64,000 bases of DNA from Cunninghamia lanceolata (lineage: Eukaryota > Streptophyta > Pinopsida > Cupressales > Cupressaceae), in NCBI GenBank assembly GCA_027924645.1, contig BSBN01000809.1, positions 45,662,001-45,726,000 of the forward strand, given 5' to 3'. Positions 25,205-38,377 of this stretch are shown here, in pieces (position 1 is the stretch's first letter; every line of letters starts with the position of its first letter). A program made the position numbers and the translations under genes. Below the pieces are notes generated by a model. That model ran no database searches. It had not been told where the DNA came from and saw only the letters and a list, made by a program, of their open reading frames with translations.

Positions 25205-25742
25205 TATTGTTATATGGAGATTAATCAAACTCGGAGTTTAAATTTACCCCACTTTTATCAACGCAGTTTCCCCCCAAATTCCTACGGGGTCTAGGGGTAG
25301 CACCCCTGGCGCGTTCCCTGTTGTGGTACAAGGCGGGGTTGAGGGGTACTGCCCTCATGGGGGCTTTGGGGCAATGCCCCTGAAACCTCACACGATTTTT
25401 ATTATTTTGTTAAGGTGTCAGGAGTTATTTTTTCATTGGCCGACATAAAAAAAACCCTATTTTTTGTAACCAACATAAAGCTTGATAAAAACGGCTAAGG
25501 GTTAGGGTTTTCGTTGATGTATTGTAGCATTTTGCAGTGGTATTGAGTTGTAGGAATTACAGGTTGTAATCGGTTTGATATACTGGATAATAATATTAGA
25601 CTCTTTGTTGGTGGATGTAGCCTGAGTTTGGGTGAACCACGTTAAAATTGTCTCTCGTTGTTATTATTTCTATGTATTTTTCATTCCTTTGTTTAATATT
25701 TATTTGTATTTAATTGATATCTTCTACTGGCTAACCCTAACA
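25205..25742 (+). repeat. 5' LTR of C1
   Basis: It starts TATTGTTATATGG (TG changed to TA) and ends CTAACCCTAACA. A GC-rich patch at 25270-25390 stands out from the AT-rich rest. It pairs with 29916-30455. Confidence 0.92.
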
Positions 25743-25744
25743 AG

Positions 25745-25756
25745 TGGTATCAGAGC
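25745..25756 (+). promoter_or_regulatory. Primer binding site of C1 (tRNA-iMet)
   Basis: TGGTATCAGAGC, the exact plant initiator-tRNA PBS core, lies two bases after the 5' LTR. Confidence 0.93.
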
Positions 25757-25827
25757 AGGTTGTGTTCAATTATCATCTACATGAAGGTCTCACGATTGAG
25801 TGGGAGTCTCATGGTTGAGTGGGAGCA

Positions 25828-28800
25828 ATGGCGAATGAGGGTAAATTGAAGGTCGATAAATTTAATGGGCAAAACTATCAGTTATGGAAGATGTAGATGG
25901 AGGATTACCTCTATCAAAAGGACTTATGGAGGCCATTGGAAGGAATATCCAAGAAATTGATAGGAATGATGGATGAGGATTGGGAACTTCTGGGCAGAAA
26001 GGCACTGAGAACCATTTGGTTGTGCCTGGTACCATCTGTGGCATTTAATATAATAGAAGCGAAAATAAGTGAACTGATGAAAGCTTTAGCTAAATTATAT
26101 GAAAAACCCTCAGCCTCAAATAAGGTATTTATCATGAAGCATTTGTTTAATATGAAAATGATTGAAGGTGGATCTGTGATAGATCATTTAAATGAGTTTA
26201 ATACAATTGTCAGTCAGTTAACTTCTGTAAAAGTAAAATTTGTTGAGGAGGTTAGGGCTCTCTTGGTTTTATGTTCTTGTCCAGAAAGCTGGAATAGCTT
26301 GGTAATGGCTATAAGTAACTCTGTCTCTAGTTTAAATACTTTGAAATTTGATGATGTTGTTGGTGTTAGCCTTAATAAGGAAATGCAATGAAAAAACTCA
26401 GGAGGGTCCACATCAGGTAGTGTTTTGAATGTAGAAAGTAGGGGCAAATAAAAGGAGAGAGGAAAATGTTTTGGAGGTCATGGGAAGTCATGAGGAAAAT
26501 CAAAGTACAAGAGGTCCAAATCCATAGGATAGAAGGATTGTTGGTACTGTGGGAAACCAGGTCATCTAAAGAAAGATTGCTGGTCTCGAAAGAATAAAGA
26601 AGGAGATAAATAAGAAGGCAATAAGGAGGAAAATGTGGTAAGTAATAAATTTGAAGATGATGCTTTGATTCTTTCCCTAGATAACATTGATGATTCATGG
26701 GTTTTAGATTCAGGGGCCTCCTTTCATGCTACACCCCATAGAAGTTATTTTCTTGATTATGTCTAAGGGGATTTTGGGCTGGTTTATTTGGGAGATAACA
26801 AACCTTGTCAGATTGTTGGAAAGGGAAGAATCAAGATTAAGTTGTAGAATGGGAATCATTGGCTGCTACAAGAGGTAAGGCACATTCCAAGGATGAGTAG
26901 GAATTTAATTTCAGTAGGGCAACTAGCTGATGAAGGTTGCATTGTTACATTTACTAATAAAAATTGGAAGGTTACAAGAGGTGCCTTAGTAGTAGCAAAA
27001 GGTGTGAAAGTAGGCACCTTATATCTTTGTACAGGTCATACTATTCCTTCTACTTTAGTTGTTGCAGAAAAAAATTAAATAGGTTCAGGACCAGTTGCTG
27101 CGGGTTCATAGGAAGAGACAAAAATAGTTACTGCAAGTTCTGAGACAACACTGTGGCATAACAGACTTGGGCATATGACTAAAAAAGGTATGAAGGTACT
27201 TCATTCTAAGAAAGTTTTACTAGGTCTGAAATGTATTAATATGGATTTCTATGAAATTTGTGTGTATGGCAAACAAAAGAGAGTCAGTTTTCTCAAGGAT
27301 GGGAAGCAAAAGAAAGATGAAAAGTTGGAGCTAGTACATACAGATGTATGGGGATTGGCTCAGGTATCTTCTCTTGGTGGCTCTCAGTACTATGTTACAT
27401 TCATAGATGATGCAAGTTGGAAGGTTTGAATTTATTTTCTTAGGTAGAAATCGGATGTATTTGAAACATTTAAGAAATGGAGAAGCTTAGTTGAGAATGA
27501 CACAGGTAAAAGATTAAAATGTCTCAGATCTGATAATGGTAGTGAGTATTGTAGCAAAGAATTTGAGGATTATTGATCCTTTAATGGAATCTGTAGGCAG
27601 AAAATGGTTCCAGGGACTCCACAAGAGAATGGAGTGGCTGAGCGCATGAATAGGACAATAATGGAGTGTGCAGGGACCATGAGATTGCATGTTGAGCTGC
27701 CATTAAGCATGTGGGTAGAGGTGGTCAACGCTATTGTATATTTGATTAATAGAGGTCCTTCAGTTCCTTTGGGCTATGGTATTCCAAAGGAAGCATGGAC
27801 AAGTAAGAAGGTGGGTTATTCTTTTCTCAAAACCTTTAGATTTGAAGCATTTGCACATGTAGATTATGAAAATAGAACCAAGCTGGATGCAAAATTAAAA
27901 AAAGTGTACCTTTGTTGGATATGGCATTAATGAATTTGGTTATAGGCTTTGGGATTTTAAAAATCAGAAAATTGTCAGAAGAAGGGATGTTATATTCAAT
28001 GAGAAGGTGTTGTACAAAGATTAGTTGCAGCAGCATGAGAAGAAAGAAAAGGATTATGTGGTGCTAGATGATACTCCAAATAGTGATGTTCCAATTGTTC
28101 CTCATGCTCTGCAATAGCAATAATAAATACCACAAACTCTAGTGAATGTTAGATGGTCAACAAGGCTAAGTAGACCTCCTGAAAGGTTTTCTCTCTCTTT
28201 GTATTCTATTTTTTTAACAAATGCTGGTGAACCAGAAGGGTATGATGAAGCTATGCAGATGGATACAAAAGTTCAATGGGAGCTTGTAATGAACAAAGAA
28301 ATGGACTCCTTGCTAAAAAATTAGACTTGGGAATTATGTAAGTTGTCTGCAGGTAAAAAGGCTTTACCAAAAAAATGGGTTTATAGGTTGAAAGAGGAAG
28401 ATGGAGGTAAGAAAATATTTAAAGCTAGCTTAGTTGTAAAAGGATTTGCACAGAAAAAGGGCATTGATTTTGATGAGATTTTTTCTCTGATTGTTAAGAT
28501 GACTTCTATTCGTACTATTTTAAGTATTGTGGTTGCTGAACATTTGCATTTGGAACAGCTAGATGTGAAAACTACCTTTCTCCATGGTGATTTGGAGGAG
28601 GAGATATATATGGAACAGCCCCAAGGATTTGAGGTCACAGGTAAGGAGAAATTGATGTGCATATTGAAGAAGAGTTTGTATGGCTTGAAACAAGCATCTT
28701 AGTAATGGTATTTGAAATTTGATAGTTTTATGGCTGAGCAAGGCTACAACCAGTGTAATTCTAACCATTGTGTTTATTTTAAGAGGTTGGATAATGACAG

Positions 28801-29782
28801 CTACATTATTTTATGTTTATATGTTGATGACATGCTTGTAGAGGGGTCTAACATGGATCACATAAGAGAGTTAAAATAGCAGTTAGCACAATCATTTGAT
28901 ATGAAGGATTTGGGGGTAGCAAAAAAAATCCTTGGTATGAAAATTTGCAAAGATAGGAAGAATAGAAAATTGACTCTATTTCAGGCTGATTATGTTGAAA
29001 AGGTGTTGCAGAGATCCCATATAGAGAATGCAAAATCTATCAGCACACCTTTGCCTAGTCATTTGAAATTGACTAAGGAGATGTGTCCTAAGACACAAGA
29101 GGAGGAAGAAAAAATGTCTAAGGTATCATATGCTTCAGCTATAAGAAGTTTAATGTATGCCATGGTATGCATGAGACTAGATATTGCACATGTTGTAGGA
29201 GTCGTAAGCAAGTATATGAGTCATCCTGGATTGGAGCATTGGAATGTAGTAAAATGGATTCTCAAATATTTGAGAGGTACATACAATAAACACTTATGTT
29301 TTGGGGGTTTTAATACTGATTTAGTAGGTTATGTAGACTCAGATTTGGCAGGGGCTATTGATACTAGGTGGAGTACTACAGGTTATGTCTTTACTGTAGG
29401 TGGAACAGCAGTGAGTTGGATCTCCAGATTACAAAAGGTGGTTTCTTTATCAACCACAGAGGTAGAGTATGTAGATGCAATAGAGGCAAGCAAGGAGATG
29501 ATATGGCTGCAATCTTTCATGGAAGAATTGGGTAAACAATAGGCTAATAGTTATTTGTTTACAGACAGCCAGAGTACCATACATCTTGCAAAGAATTCTA
29601 CCTTGCATTCAAAGACCTACCACATACAGCTGAGGTATCACTTCATTCAGTCAGTGTTGGATGATGGACAGTTATAGCTGGAAAAGATACATGCAAATGA
29701 AAATCTAATGAATATGTTTACAAAGGCAGTGACAAGGGAGAAGCTGAGCTCCTCTTTAGCTTTGTTTAGTCTTCAAGACTGA
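25828..29782 (+). pseudogene. Copia gag-pol polyprotein of C1
   Basis: It begins MANEGKLKVDKFNG at 25828. A UBN2-type gag (to about 26400) is followed by a CCHC knuckle (CWYCGKPGHLKKDC, about 26530) and protease WVLDSGASFHAT (26698). Next come the pre-integrase block LWHNRLGHM (about 27150), the integrase core (TDVWGL, LRSDNGSEY, GTPQENGVAERMN at 27610) and RT (KKWVYRLKEEDGG at 28370, LEQLDVKTTFLHG, YGLKQAS, YVDDML at 28820). RNase H (VDSDLAG at 29335, LSTTEVEY) leads to the C-terminal SLQD-stop at 29782. Many stops, mostly TAG at glutamine positions (for example 25892), plus at least one frameshift make it non-functional. Confidence 0.93.
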
Positions 29783-29903
29783 AAATAACAAAAACAAAAT
29801 AGCAGAGTCTAGGGTGCTTATTTCCAGTGGGAGCTATAGGGTTAGCGATGTTATGATTAGTCTCCAAGTGGGAGATGATATGGTGTGGAGTCTGATTTGT
29901 CTC

Positions 29904-29915
29904 CAAGTGGGAGAT
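29904..29915 (+). promoter_or_regulatory. Polypurine tract of C1
   Basis: CAAGTGGGAGAT abuts the 3' LTR. The motif CTCCAAGTGGGAGAT also occurs about 45 bp upstream, a duplicated tract. Confidence 0.85.
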
Positions 29916-30455
29916 TGTTGTTATATGGAGCCTAATTAAGCTTGGAGGTTAAATTTACCCCACTTTTATCTGCGTGGTTTCCCCCCAAATTCCTACCGGG
30001 TCAAGGGGCAGCGCCCCTAGTGCACTCTCTATTGTGGTATAGGGCAGGGTCGAGGGGCAGTGCCCTCATGGGGGCTCGAGGGCAATGTCCCCAAAACCTC
30101 ACACAATTTTTATTATTTTATTAAGGTGTCGAGAGTTATTTTTTCATTGGCCGACATAAAAAAAGACCCTATTTTTTTGTAACCAACATAAAGCTTGATA
30201 AAAGCAGGTAAGGGCTAAGGTTTTCGTTGATGTATTGTAGCATTTTGCAGTGGTATTGAGTTGCAGGGATTGCAGGTTGTAATTGGTTTGATTTACTGGA
30301 TAATAATATTAGACTCTCTATTGGTGGATGTAGCCCGAGTTTGGGTGAACCATGTTAAAATTATCTCTCATTGTTATTATTTCTATGTATTTTTCATTCC
30401 TTTGTTTAATCTTTATTTGCATTTAATTGTTATCTTTTGTCATCTAACCCTAACA
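29916..30455 (+). repeat. 3' LTR of C1
   Basis: It runs TGTTGTTATATGG to CTAACCCTAACA with an intact TG/CA, followed by CAAAC. Confidence 0.93.
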
Positions 30456-30460
30456 CAAAC
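30456..30460. repeat. Target-site duplication of C1, right copy (CAAAC)
   Basis: It pairs with CGAAC at 25200-25204, four of five bases. Confidence 0.65.
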
Positions 30461-32734
30461 TCATAGTTTAACCGTGATTAATTGACTTTGGTCTCATCTC
30501 CATTGGCAAGTACCCAATTATTTATTTATTTAATTTCTTATTTTATGTTGAGAATTTGAATCATCGTTAGCATCATCCCATCTATGGAAAAAGGGGTGTA
30601 TGACATGATATGAGTATCCAATAGCTCATGTCAATCTATTTTGATTGCATCGTGTGTATTTATTGCTCAGAAATTGGTGTCTCAAATGTTCAAGTGGGTC
30701 ACTAGCATTGAGCAAATATTTTTTAGATTGTTGTTCATAATTGCTTGAAACATGGCTCCAAATGTTCTTTTGGGTTTCATATTTAGCAAAGTGAAGCGAA
30801 TGGGTAACAATTTTTTTGATGGTTCTTGAAATAGGTAGGAGGCAATTTAGCCAAATTATAGGAATATTGAAACTTATATTGAAATGGATCTAAATTGTCA
30901 TATATATCAAAGGCAAGTTACAAGAATGGTAAGAGTAGATATAGTTTTTATCTATCTTTTGCATTGAAAGAAATGCCCAAAGCTTGAAACAGCTAGAAAG
31001 CCAACTTAGGAGAATGATAAGGGGTAGGTTGAATTCCTTATAGCCCTCTCTATAGGGCTGGATTAAGTGATTAATGAATTGTGTATGAATAATTAAATGA
31101 AATTTTCATATAGAGCAAATTGTTGCCAATTTTTTCTTTGAAAGAAGACCTAAAGCTTGAAATAGCAGGAAAGCCAATTTAGCATAATGATATGAGTAAG
31201 CTGAATTATTAAATTGGTCAGAGCTAGTTTAGTAGATGGGCTGGAATGGATTGTGTTATGATTGATTTTTGTATAAAATATGCCCTTCATATATACTGAA
31301 GCCATGGTAGAGGAATAATCAGAGTAGAAAGCTATTTTAACAGGAGACTAGGTTTACAAAAAATTATGAAAAGATCAAAACTAGCTAAATTTACCAAAAA
31401 AACTAAAGGGGAAATGGCATGTGTATGCTAATTTTACCAGTCCAAATATTTCCCCCTTGATTTGTTTATAGACTAAAGAGAAGACAAAAATAAATAAGTG
31501 AGAAAATACTAGATAACAGCACTTATCTTTGAATAAACCCAAAGACAATATGACAACACTTGACAAGCTCACTGTATGGAACATTTCAAGGAAGAGGAGG
31601 AAAGTCTACTTCCACTCCTAGAGGCTACAAATTTGGGAAAAAATAACAAGAAGATCTACCAAGCAATTGTTTAAGTGTGATGGTTCCATCACACTCAAGC
31701 CTTTTTCCGTGCCTATTGTTTGGGTTACTTCCACATCAAATTCAATAGTACTTTGAGGTGGCTCTAAGGTGCCAAGAAAAACACAAAATCATGCAAATTA
31801 TTTGGTCACTTTGCTTCCCCAATTAGGTGACAACACTTATCTTTGAATTACAAAATTTGATGGTAATGCACAAGGATGTTGTGCTTAAAAGACAATATAT
31901 GTTGGGTTGCTTATAATAGAGATTTAATTTTCCTCAACTAGGTTGAGGATGTGACAAATTTTCATTTTACTCTAGGTTTATATTTCATAAACAAAGAAAC
32001 ACTTATTATTATATATTTGATAAGACCATCTTGTTCCGGATTGATTCATGATACACCTACACTATGTCACAGGTAGATGTTACTTACTGGCAAGCCAACA
32101 ACTTTTATTAATAAATTGATTAGATCATATTCAGAAAACAAAAGAATCTCTTTCCATTGAAAGAATTGATTCAAGGACGTGGAGGTCTTTTATGTTTTTT
32201 AAAGGTATTTGTATCACTTCTTTGTTTTTATAGCACAAAAAACTAATAATCTAATTGCTACAATTTCCTTAACTATAGAAAATATACAGGACTTTAGATG
32301 CCATGAACTATATAAATTTCCTAAATTTTAACCACAGAATATATAAATTTCTTAAATTTTATATTCAAAGTACATCAAACTACTTATTAAAATAAAATAG
32401 CAATGAAAAATATAAATACTCACCTCTATAACTGCTTCTCTCTATAGCTGCTTCTCTACTTCTATGTGTTCTATAGCTGCTTTAACTGCTTCGGCCTTTT
32501 TCTGTATAGTAATGGGTAGAAATATATTGAATTTAATTATATTTATAGAAGGTTAGAGGAGGTGAATAAGGGGATGAATTAATACATAAAATCTACCATC
32601 CACCAGCTAGGTCTACATTAACTCCTCCAAAATCATTTACTCTTGAAATCTTTAGACTTTAGATCTACTCGTGAAATCTTTAGATCTGATGCATTTACTC
32701 CTTTGTTAGATGGGATGTTCTGGAAATTAATAAA

Positions 32735-33297
32735 TTATAGTTATAATCTACTATAATAGAGTATTTTAGTAAATTTATAGTATTAATATATACTACTATT
32801 ATTTGATAGATTTTCAATTATAAATATTAATTTAATATATTACTATATTAATTATCAAATAAGCATCTATCCATCGTTTTATTTTAATATATAATAATTA
32901 AAAGAATATATTAATATTGAATGTAATATATAATAAAAATAAAATATACTAGTATAATTAATCAATTATAGTTATAATAAGTATAATAGATTATTATAGA
33001 CTTATATTATTAATATAATACTATACTACTATTATTTGAAAAATAGTCTTTCCCACATTTTTTTTAAATAACCTTCACAATGTAATTATATTAATAAACA
33101 ATTGAAAATAAAAAAATTCCAAACTATTTTTTTAATGTAAATAATTAAAATTATTGTTTTAAGCTTAATTAAATAATAATGCGGGTAAACAAAGGAAAAA
33201 GAAAGAATAAATACGATGTAAATATCTATCGTTTTATTTTAATATATAATAATTAAAAGAATATAATAATTATTCAATGTGATATATAATAAAAATT
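32735..33297 (+). repeat. AT-rich direct repeats
   Basis: A block of about 70 bp with CGTTTTATTTTAATATATAA occurs at 32867-32940 and at 33226-33297. A second motif (ATAGTTATAAT ... TACTACTATTATTTGA) occurs near 32737-32807 and 32957-33032. It may be an internally duplicated AT-rich element. Confidence 0.7.
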
Positions 33298-33684
33298 AAT
33301 TATGTTAATAAACAATTAAATAAAAAACCTTCCATAGAGAATACTTTGTAAATTAAATGGAAAGCAATACAAACTATTAATTTTTTAAATGGAAAGTAAT
33401 AGAAAAGAATAATTTTTTTTCAAAGCTTTAATGGTATAGGAGGAGGAAATCATGGTCATCTTATCAACTATTTTAAAAATATCAAATGTGAAGCTCAAAC
33501 AATTCTTAAATCTGAGGTCACTACTCTTCCGCCCTAGTCGCAGAGGAGTTAAATTTGAGGTAACTACTCCAACCACGTAAACCTAAAATCTGTCCAGCAC
33601 GGATATTTAATTCCATTAATGAAGTTGGCCAGTTTCTAAACCCACTCAAGATTTTTCACATTTTCAGAAGGGTTTGAGGACAAA

Positions 33685-33794
33685 TTTTTACAGTGTGAGA
33701 CAATTCCGAGCACTATAATGCTCACATTTATGCCGTGTTTTTTTAAAATTTTTATGGTGTGAGACAATTTTGAGAACTATAATGCTCACATATA
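33685..33794 (+). repeat. Tandem direct repeat, two units of about 45 bp
   Basis: GTGTGAGACAATT..GAG.ACTATAATGCTCACAT appears at 33685-33731 and 33749-33794 with a few mismatches. Each unit has GTGTGAG near one end and CTCACA near the other, so it can also fold back. Confidence 0.8.
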
Positions 33795-36071
33795 AAGCCT
33801 ATCAGCTAATAATAGAGAAATCAGGCAGTACAAGTTAAAATTTTCCCCGCGCATGGAGCAGAAAACATCTTTTGTAAAAAAAATTAGAGTTTTCTTTCAA
33901 AAACAATTAGATTTATTTTATGGGCGTGAAAATATCATGTCTTTAATCTTTTGTCAATACTCATCTCAAGGTTAGGAGGAGTAGGAAATTTGGCTTTGTA
34001 CAAGGGTTGTACAAGAGCATGACCTTTCAAGGAAATACTATGAGTGATTGTTCATAGTCACTAATAAGCAATAAGAATAAGACAAACCCAAATAATGCTA
34101 GTCCAATGGGTTAACATAAAACAGGAAGTATGAGATTAAAAGTAAATAAAAATTTTCTTTTCAAAATTAAATTTTAACTAGTATACCAATTAATATAATT
34201 TAATTAAGAGTTATAATATATTATATGGTAGAATTTAAAAATTAAGAAAAATGAAAGAATATAGTTGATTTTAGTAGTCAATAGATATTTATTGTTTGAT
34301 TAAAATTTTGAATAATAGTTTAGAACTATTTAAATTTTAATGTGTTGGAAGAAGAATGATGAAATCTAACTTAGTTTGTTCTTAGAATTTGTTTGGAGGG
34401 TCAAAGTCATAGTTATGAGAGTGACCTTTTTGATATGGATCTATGAACTTTTTCTATGGGATTGAAACTATGGTCTTTAGATATCTTGTACATGCAATGA
34501 AACTTCACTTGATATTTGTACCTATAATAAACAAACTTAGTGGTGTTGAAGAACATTGTTCGAACTTTCTTTGGGAATGCATAATCCTTGAGAGATTGTT
34601 GATTATAGTCAAGCCTCATTGATTAATTCAATAGATAAGATTAGAAGAGAACAAGCACTAAATGGCAATGACAATGGTATGATTGTGATGAAACTAGGTG
34701 ATTGAGGCTTGTAACTTGATGCAACAAAATGAAATGTAATCTAGATGCAAAAGTGAGCCAGCACATAAGAACTAGGGGTTCATTGTTTGTTGATGTGGTT
34801 GATGCCAACGATTGAGTAATGACTACAAGTTGATCCCTTGTGACATATGGATATGATGAGCTTGTCCTAAAGAATCCCTAGCAAGTTTTGTTGTGTGTTT
34901 GGAGGATTCACAAGAAATGTGTGAGGGTTTGTAGCATTTCTTTGTGTATTATCTTATTTTGGAGTATTTTTAGAGTTTTGTCATGTAACTTTTCTTTTGT
35001 AGGATTTACAAAGTTTTCATCTTTATGTTCTTCCATATTTTTCGTCTTGACTTGAGGATTTTGAGATGTTGGGTTGCAAAATTTGAATTATGAGGAACAA
35101 TCTAATTATAACATGAAAACTTCAACCTAATTTTAAACAACAAAACTAATAAAGGAAAATTTCTACCTCATCTAGTGCACACTATATGTGGTACATAACA
35201 TGACTATCTTGGAGAGGTCAAAACTTGTTAAGTCCCACTTGTGTTATACTAAGATTCATGATATGGTTGGAAAAAAGAGGGGATAGGAGGGATTCAAAAC
35301 TTTTTTTAAAAAAGGTATCAAAGCAATGTACTCATGTTACATATTGTTGTATCATTTACACATAATATGATAGTGTTATAACATGAAAATTTTATGGCTG
35401 ATCTATTTGATCCATAATGCAATCACATTTTGTCTAAAATCACAATTTTAATCATGTTTTAGTCCCCATCTCCATGTACTTACCCACTTAAAAAGACCTA
35501 AAAATAAATTGAACATAACCTATAGTTGTTTGTCTATCACTTTTCCCTTGAGACGAGGATTCCTCTCTTAGCTAAGCAATAGCGAGCTATCCTCCACAAC
35601 ACAAAGGCCACATAATAACTATCATGCTAGACCCAAAATCAACCCTATCATTTAGAATTTCAAGCCTATAGTAGCCCAATTGATAACCATATTCAATGTA
35701 AAATTCATCTTGCAATCCCATGTCGTTTAAAGGTACCAAAGTGGAGGTTATAATAAATCATGTATGTGCCAACATGAGGGAGAAAATTTTCCACCTTTAA
35801 TGAGTACAATCAGGGAGAAATCTATACCATAGTAAAAAAGAAGTACCTACTAGGGGTCACATAAATATTTATATTTCCACTCTATAGAGGTAAAAAGTTA
35901 AAATCTTCATTGATACCAAACTAGGTATCCAAACTATCACTTAGAGGGCCAAAAATGTAGCATGGTCCACTTGAACATTAGATAAAAGGTCTACCAACTT
36001 ATTCCGTTGTAGTATGCACTAAACTAGACAATAAAGAAGGAAGACAAAAGGAAAAGAGCTTCTTTTATGTA

Positions 36072-36395
36072 TTAGAAATTATTCCAACTCAAGCATGACT
36101 CTTTCATCAACCCTTCAATAGCATTCATGGAGTGACATTCAATGGCTAGATGCTTACAATCAACCAAAGAAACCAAATCAAGTCCTGCAACTAGAACACT
36201 TGTCTCAACCTCATCATTTGTCTTATGGCCAAGGAAAAGAGAAGCATCTTTCACAAAGCAAGACTCATAATACCTTAAGATAATGTTAGCAATTGTTAAG
36301 CAAAGGTTGTCCCTAGAAGCTTCATTAAAATTGAACTTGAGAAAGCCCTCAATATTTTGACCAAGATCCATAAGTATAGACATCCTTTCTAACAA
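36072..36395 (-). pseudogene. RNase H domain relic of a LINE
   Basis: The 107-codon frame aligns in pattern with the RVT_3-type RNase H at the end of plant LINE ORF2. FLKFNFNEASRDN corresponds to the usual KINFDGASRGN, GHKTNDEVETSVLVAGLDL to the NNEAE.AL..GL block, and KHLAIECHSMNAIEGLM to the IEGDS block. Both catalytic Asp positions have changed (Asp to Asn, Asp to His). No RT is visible upstream at 36400-37300, so it is a truncated fragment. Confidence 0.75.
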
Positions 36396-37354
36396 TTACT
36401 GGTTAACAAGGGATTTTGACCAATTAATTAATTTATTTAGGTACAAGAAAAATTATTTCTATTTCCTTATCAAGCATTGGCATTAACACTTTTCATGAAA
36501 GATCTATTAGACTTAAAATATTAAAACCTAAATTTATCTTATTACACCGAGAGGCATAACCTACAATGACAGCAGAGCAGAATGTGAGCAAGTTAAAAAA
36601 ACAAAAAAACATATTAAAATGTATTAAATGCCCACATCTATTAAATTAATAACAATGACAAGATATAAGAAAAATAAATAGCCAACAAATATAAATTGAA
36701 ACACACAAATGTGTGCCAACAAAAAAGATTTATATAAATGGAGAGAGGAAGAAGAAAAGAAAAAATAATTACGTATTAAAAAAAAATTACAAATGAAGGT
36801 GCAACAATTAATAAATTTTATGAACTGTGAGGTGCAACAATTATTTGACGAAAAACAATTATTAAATTTTACAAATTGAGAGAAGGTGCAACAATTATTT
36901 TAGAAAAAAATTAAGTGATAATCAACAAAACAATACAATTTAATTTTTACTTTCTATCATTTGCAAATTTTCTGAATAAATAAAATAATTTTTATTTTCT
37001 ATGATTTGTATATTTTTCAAAAAAAAATTATAAAAGTAAAAAAGTAAATTCTAATCCGTAATTCATAAATAAAATTTTACTTCTATTTTATTATGAAAAT
37101 ATTATTTGTTAGAAAAGGGTTTCATATATTTTATTTTTGAATTGTTTTTTAAAGACACATTTCTTATTAAGAGGATTAAATTATTAATTATTAATTATAA
37201 ATAAAAAAAGATTTATCAATTAATATGTATTAATTTTGTGATATATTTTTTTATGAAATTAGTGTAAATAAAATTTCTCATATTTATAATACTTATTTAA
37301 TTTATATTTTATTTTTGAATAGTTTTCTTAAAGAATAATATATTATATATTATA

Positions 37355-37514
37355 AACTAGCATAGATATCTTAAATACATCTATCTAAAAGACGTCGAGA
37401 GATATCAGTCTCGAGGAGCCTATATTTAAATTATTTTGAGAATAGACAGGCGCCTCAAGACTGATATCTCTCGACGTCTTTTAGATAGATGTATTTAAGA
37501 CATCTATACTAGTT
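37355..37514. repeat. Near-perfect 67-bp inverted repeat with 26-nt loop
   Basis: Arm 37355-37421 and arm 37448-37514 are reverse complements with 4 mismatches in 67 positions. Key shared core: GACGTCGAGAGATATCAG and its complement. It could fold into a long stem if transcribed from either strand. Candidates are a foldback/MITE element, or an inverted-repeat source of small RNA (a young MIRNA-like locus). It lies about 530 bp upstream of the receptor pseudogene's start codon. Confidence 0.92.
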
Positions 37515-37728
37515 CTATTTAACATTAAAATTATTAAAAATAATACATTTCAAACAAACTTTTCTTGAAATTAAACTTCCTTATAATTTTTAAATTTAAA
37601 ATTTACATATTAATTTATAAATACAACTTTAACTATTTAATTAAATTTTATATTTTTTAAAATACATACATACGTACAATCCACTTTTACAACATCCTTA
37701 CAATTTTGAAGACTCTAAATTAAATCCC

Positions 37729-37735
37729 TATAAAA
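37729..37735 (+). promoter_or_regulatory. Possible TATA box of the receptor-like protein gene
   Basis: TATAAAA lies in TATA context about 310 bp upstream of the inferred start at 38041. AT-rich DNA makes chance matches common. Confidence 0.3.
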
Positions 37736-38054
37736 AGTAGAATTTTATTTGGAATGAGCGTAGGAGGACCATCGAGGAATTTGGTGCGCGTCACCATCAT
37801 GAGACTTTTAATTTGAAATTTGGTGTGGGTTACCATCACAACAACTTTTCCAGTCGTTGAATAATGCACAGAAAATGACAGACGTTATCGTGTGGGTGTG
37901 AGATTTCCTTTCCATACACGACACTACAATTACCTTTCCACGTCTCCACTATTCATACAACAATATTTAATCATGGCAAGGATTTTATTCAACATTAATT
38001 TCCCCTAATTTATGATCATCTCTTTTATTGTGTGGAAGACATGGAAGCTACGCT

Positions 38055-38059
38055 TGCAT
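38055..38059. repeat. Target-site duplication of C2, left copy (TGCAT)
   Basis: It is identical to 43580-43584. It lies in codons 5-7 of the receptor-like protein gene. Confidence 0.95.
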
Positions 38060-38336
38060 TGTTGGATTGTGAAGTCCAAAAGACACATTATTTCTCCCAC
38101 CAAATATCTTGCCTCTTGGTCTTCCTTATCCATTGTGGATATTACTTTATAAGAGAGATGTATTTCTACTATCATGTATTGTATTCAAACTTCATATAGA
38201 GATAATAAAATTGTTCCCCTGCTCCTGTGGATGTAGCCAGTTTATGGTGAACCATATTAAATTTGTTGTCTTGTGTGTGAGATCTTTGTTGTGTGTTCTA
38301 TTTCACTTTATTTTCGCTGTTCCATTTAATTTAACA
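38060..38336 (+). repeat. 5' LTR of C2
   Basis: 277 bp, TGTTGGATTGTGAAGTCC to TTTAATTTAACA. It matches 43303-43579. Confidence 0.96.
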
Positions 38337-38338
38337 AT

Positions 38339-38350
38339 TGGTATCAGAGC
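38339..38350 (+). promoter_or_regulatory. Primer binding site of C2 (tRNA-iMet)
   Basis: TGGTATCAGAGC lies two bases after the 5' LTR. Confidence 0.95.
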
Positions 38351-38377
38351 TCGGTCAAGGAGCTGGCTGAGAAATTC

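Larger units (their letters stand above)
25205..30455 (+). mobile_element. Ty1/copia LTR retrotransposon C1
   Basis: A complete 5.25-kb plus-strand element: 538-bp and 540-bp LTRs, iMet PBS, and gag-protease-integrase-RT-RNase H in copia order, then a PPT. The LTRs differ at roughly one base in ten by eye, mostly transitions, so it is older than C2. The polyprotein has many stops. It stands between the A flank and AT-rich DNA and touches no recognised gene. Confidence 0.93.
30461..36071. other. AT-rich region without a recognisable gene
   Basis: About 5.6 kb with no reading frame that shows a family signature. Short local repeats occur at 32735-33297 and 33685-33794. The density of A and T is highest at 32700-33400. 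I see no LTR pair. Small frames at 31381-31584, 33385-33576 and 34413-34619 look like chance. Confidence 0.5.
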
